64,000 bases of DNA from Drosophila pseudoobscura (taxonomy: Eukaryota; Arthropoda; Insecta; Diptera; Drosophilidae): positions 50,235,869-50,299,868 of the forward strand of contig NC_046683.1 in assembly GCF_009870125.1 (NCBI RefSeq). Reading direction: 5' to 3'. The first letter of the stretch is position 1. Every line of letters begins with the position of its first letter. Positions 60,201 to 64,000 of this stretch are shown in pieces. Both the position numbers and the translations under genes were made by a program. The notes beneath the pieces were generated by a model, which did not search any database, was not told the DNA's origin, and saw only the letters and a list, made by a program, of their open reading frames with translations.

Positions 60201-63200
60201 TGGGGCTTCCAGTCTCTCCCTCTCCCTCTCTCTCGCTCCTAGAGGAGGAGAAGTCCTATTCCTGGGGTTTTTTGCCTGGCACAAAAATTGATGAGCGTGT
60301 AAACATGTGTCTGTGCGCTTTTATTTATGGATTTCCATAACAATCCAGCGTAGCATATGTGTCTGAGCTGTTGATTGAAGCGCTTTTCCTACACTCTACC
60401 CTCTCCCAGGGGGGGCTGGCGGGGGTAATGTGTCTTAAACTGGGTCACGGTGCGACTTTGCCTCGCCTCGCCTCAAGTTTGCTTTGGTTTTGGCCCCGGG
60501 AACACACACGAGTGTGTGCTCCTTAAAGCAAAGCCAAGGGAATGGATGGGCGACTCTTGCAAATATGTTGCGTGCCTGGTTCTAGGTCGTGCTTTCGCTT
60601 ACCTGTCTTTCAGTTTCTCTCTCTCTCTCTCTCTCCTTGTCTCTGTGTTTACTTATACGGTTCGTTTGCTATACTCTCTCTCTCTCTGTCTCTGTCTTTC
60701 TCATGTGAGTGGAGACTTCGGGGTCTTCCATTGGATTGAAGTGTTTGTCTTTTGCTGGAAAACTGAGAATTTATGTCCATCAAAAACGTGTATTTTCTAT
60801 AATAAATATCATGTTAACATTCTGGGTTAGGGCTACAATTCAAGACGTTAAACATTTGCTGGAGGAATAAGATATTAATTTATCGAAAGTTTATAAAGTT
60901 TAAAGAACCTGTCTGTCTGCCTTTTTGGAAAGTATTTTCATCAAATATTAAATATTTTAGGCACTCCCAAGAAAAAACGCTGTAGTTTCGATCAGATTAT
61001 AGGCCCAAGGAACTCTTTCCTATGAATCTCGAAAGATATTCTATTCCGCTAGTAACTCCTTTTGTCTTGGCTCAAGTCTCGTTTGGATCTCAATTAAAGA
61101 TCTACTTTCGCTATAGCCTAAAGCACTCCACACAGCTCCAACAAATCAAAAACCATTTAAATCACATTTATGCATAGCCCTCTCCACCTCTCCACCTCTG
61201 TGACCCTGCCACCCTGCTACCCTGCCACTCTGCCACTCACTACCCTCTTCATTCATGTGCCACATTTAACCCAAGACACTGTTTTTTCCGCTCCGAGTTC
61301 TTAAAAGTTTTTCTACGTTTTCCTTTTTTTCTGTTTTCTGTTTTCTAGGGAAGAGTTCTGGAGATGGAAAACTTTTGTTTGCCTTTTGTCACAAGACGTT
61401 CTCGCATAGTCTGCGTGGAATTAACATGCCCGGATCCGGTTAGGGGTACCGGGTAGGGGGTACGGGGTACGGGTTCCAGGGGTCCGTTGTCAACACGGTA
61501 AAATGGTTCAGGTTCAGGTGTCAAAATTGTTTTGGTGAAAGTTTGTGGCTGCTTTTACGGCCACGCTTATTTTTGTTGAGCATTTCATGCACAGGCTTGA
61601 GATATGCCCCGCCGCCGCCCTCTCCGGACACTTCTTAGCTCCGTCGCCACCTGCATTTCACTGCTTTTCACACAGCCCCTCACCAGCATTTCCCCGGTTA
61701 AGTGGTGCAGCCGACGAGGATGTCGCTTTGGATGAAAAGTTTTATGTTGCAACAAAAGCAAACCCATGAGAGTTCTACAGTCTGCATTACGACCTAATGC
61801 TATCCTGTAATTGGTCATCAGGCCACAGGATAATCGAGCAGAACTAATTTCCTTGTGAAATTATGGAAATTATAAGACGGTGTGGCAAACGCTGCTTTTC
61901 TGGTGCCTGTTGCATAAACAAATACACCTTTATTTGCCACAAATAATCGGTATACGAAGAAAAAACAAGGGGCGTGGGGAGGGGGGGAAGAAAAGGAAAA
62001 TATGGTGGGAATTTTTTAACGCTTTCAAGTTTGCCGAGAAGCGAGCAGCGGACGAGGACGACGACGACGACGACAGCGACAGCTTGCAGCAAAGGTAGAG
62101 AACGGGGTGGTGGGCAGGGGCGGTGGCACAGGGGTGCGGAGAGGCAGAGTAAACTATTACATAACACGCATTATACAAAAGGTGCCTGAGAATGCAGGGC
62201 GAGATTGGTGAGGGCTGGGAGGGGGTGGAGGAGCCCTGGCTGAAAGCTGAGAGCCAAAAGGCCCAGGGGAGGGGTGGGAAATGCATAAAAAGCGCATTTT
62301 ATTATTTCACTCGAAACTTGTTTACGAAGCGTTTTCCCAGCGCTTTTCCTCGTACCGCCTTGTCCAGTACTCCTTCTCTGTCTCTCTTTCTCTCTGTCTC
62401 ACTCTCCCCGAACCGATTCGTCGCCCTCTTTCATTATGATGTAATATGTTTTAAACATTATTTTTATTATAAATCAACGGAATGCACTCAACGCGTCTTT
62501 CAGTTGAAACCGGCAACTTTTTACGCCCCCACCCCCCGTACCCAGCAGGGGGAAAAGGAGAGAAAAGGCTAAAGTGGAAAACCAGAAGGGAATCAGGGGC
62601 AAAAACAGCAGTTCCAAGATTGGAGTCTGATTTATTTAATGCTATTATAGTTATGACTGTGAATGGTGCAAGGGCATGGGGCAGGGGCAGAGGCAGGGAC
62701 AGGGGCAGGGGCATGGTGCAGGGCCAGCAGAATGAGAGCAATGTCAGCCAGCAAGAAAAGAAAGGAAATATTAAGATCAAAGAAAGTTTGTTACTGGAAA
62801 AGTGCCACAAAGAAAGGAAAGACGAGAAAAGATAAAGACATTCAATGAAGGTGATGCGCCCTCGGGCCGTAGGGGTAGGGGTGCCTGAGCTATAAACTCG
62901 TAATATTATGGCTCTAATTCATCTATAATCTTTCATCTTCTTCCAAGTATTTCTCCCTCTCAAGGATAGCTTGGTTTTCCACTATTCTCTGATATATTTT
63001 TGTATTTTGTTGCATTTTCAATTGGATTTTCTCTTTAAATGGCATTCGTGGAATCGCTTGACAGAAAGTAAAGAGCCCCAGCCCCAGCCCCAGCATTCAG
63101 CTTTCGGCTTTTTGCGTAACAACAAAATGTCACAACTGTCTGTCAAGTCGGCTGCACACCGAAAAACAAAAAAGCCAACAAACCAACAAAAACAAAGGAA

Positions 63201-63493
63201 TATTCTCGTATTCGTAGTCGTATCTCCAGGGCACAAATGCAGCTGGAATTTTTTTGGGGTTTTTTGTTGATGCCGCCTGAGAGCTACGTTTCAAGGATAA
63301 AAGCTTTCCCCTATACTTATTAATATTTGTTGCCAGCGCGGCGTCGCGGAATGCCAGTGAAATTTGTCAACTCCATCATCAACGGCTGCGAAAATGTCGC
63401 AAAAAAGCAAAGGGAAAGTGTGAAAGTCCTCGGAAAGTGAAAGCGTAAGGCTGGGCTAAGACAAGGATGCGATTCGAAGGCTGAAGAGGCTCA

Positions 63494-63729
63494 AGATACA
63501 CTGTAGATAGCGCTCCTCAGATAATCAGAGTCTTATTTAGGCATTTATAGCTCTCTTTCTTCCTTTGTTCTGTGTCCAAATATCTTCATGGCCTCCTTTT
63601 TCTGTAAGTGTAGCTAAGATACACTCTAGATAGCGCTCTTCAGATAATCAGAGTCTTATCTATGTATTTATCGTGTATTTATAGCTGTGTCCAAACATCT
63701 TCATGGCCTCCTTTTTCTGTAAGTGTAGC
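63494..63729. repeat. tandem duplication of about 120 bp
   Basis: Copy 1 (63494-63614) and copy 2 (63617-63729) both run from AGATACACT-TAGATAGCGCT through CAGATAATCAGAGTCTTAT to CTTCATGGCCTCCTTTTTC and TGTAAGTGTAGC. They differ by a few substitutions and indels, the largest being a stretch of CT-rich sequence (TCTCTTTCTTCC...) present only in copy 1. It is a recent local duplication in non-coding DNA. Confidence 0.9.
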
Positions 63730-64000
63730 AGAAAAAAAGAAATTATTTGAATTGCATGCAACATATGCATGAGAGTTGCTCAACTGTAAGAAATATTACC
63801 ATTAACCTGCTACTGTGATGGCTTCTCTCTGCCTTCTCCCTGCTCCCTCGAGTGTTCATTGAGTTGAATGGAAATCATCATCAGGCGGAGCGAGGGCTTT
63901 GCTTGGAGGTCCTTGATTAATGTGACTTGTCATAATATTCCGCTCCCCCACCCCCCCGAACCATTTGCGTGCGTGCGTGTGTGTGTGTGCCTGGAATCCA

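Larger units (their letters stand above)
52001..63493. other. non-coding DNA, end of the gene desert
   Basis: No exon with recognisable similarity, no RNA gene and no intact transposon was found. Features are a GT tract at 55738-55773, CTCCTG repeats at 54673-54730, a 22-bp tandem repeat at 57134-57221, GT/GGTGT-rich DNA at 58233-58345, GAC repeats at 62052-62078, and CT-rich low-complexity stretches. Confidence 0.55.

Overview
The window is nuclear DNA of a fruit fly (Drosophila). Six recognisable genes have compact introns of about 60 bp to 1 kb and fly-like splice sites. Their proteins match, as I remember them, the D. melanogaster products of lama, Klp64D, Cyt-c1, Uev1A, Membrin and Pfdn4. 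To my recollection these sit together in cytological region 64C-D on Muller element D. The abundance of microsatellites (GT/GA/CTG tracts, long G and C runs) and the divergence from D. melanogaster suggest another species, possibly of the obscura group. The species call is inference.

Layout. Bases 1-9.3 kb are gene-poor with many simple repeats. At 9.3-10.4 kb lie transposon remnants: an internally deleted mariner-like element, a short hAT-like element and an orphan basic reading frame. lama (10988-13099, minus) follows. Its transcript probably begins several kb upstream, through non-coding exons near 13.5, 18.1 and 20.9 kb. Two identical tRNA-Val(UAC) genes face each other at 23.0-23.4 kb. 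Then comes the gene-dense core: Klp64D (minus, single exon), Cyt-c1 (plus, 6 exons), Uev1A (minus, 4 exons), Membrin (plus, 2 exons) and Pfdn4 (minus, 2 exons). From 36.3 kb to the end I find no protein-coding gene. That 28 kb resembles a large intron or regulatory intergenic DNA.

The core genes are mostly housekeeping (kinesin-2 motor, respiratory complex III, ubiquitin K63 chain partner, Golgi Qb-SNARE, prefoldin). lama is a developmental/immune-tissue gene of the phospholipase B-like family. They share neighbourhood rather than a pathway; no operon-like logic is expected.

The less expected items are these. A pair of roughly 210-bp non-autonomous elements with TTAA/CCC termini lies upstream of Klp64D and of Uev1A. 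A 52-codon ORF behind a TATA box sits between Klp64D and Cyt-c1. Three ACGCGT motifs lie just upstream of Membrin. The lama protein appears to lack the nucleophilic cysteine of the phospholipase B-like family. A 120-bp tandem duplication lies at the right end. I see no multi-gene novel system here; the best new-gene lead is the small ORF at 26815-26973.
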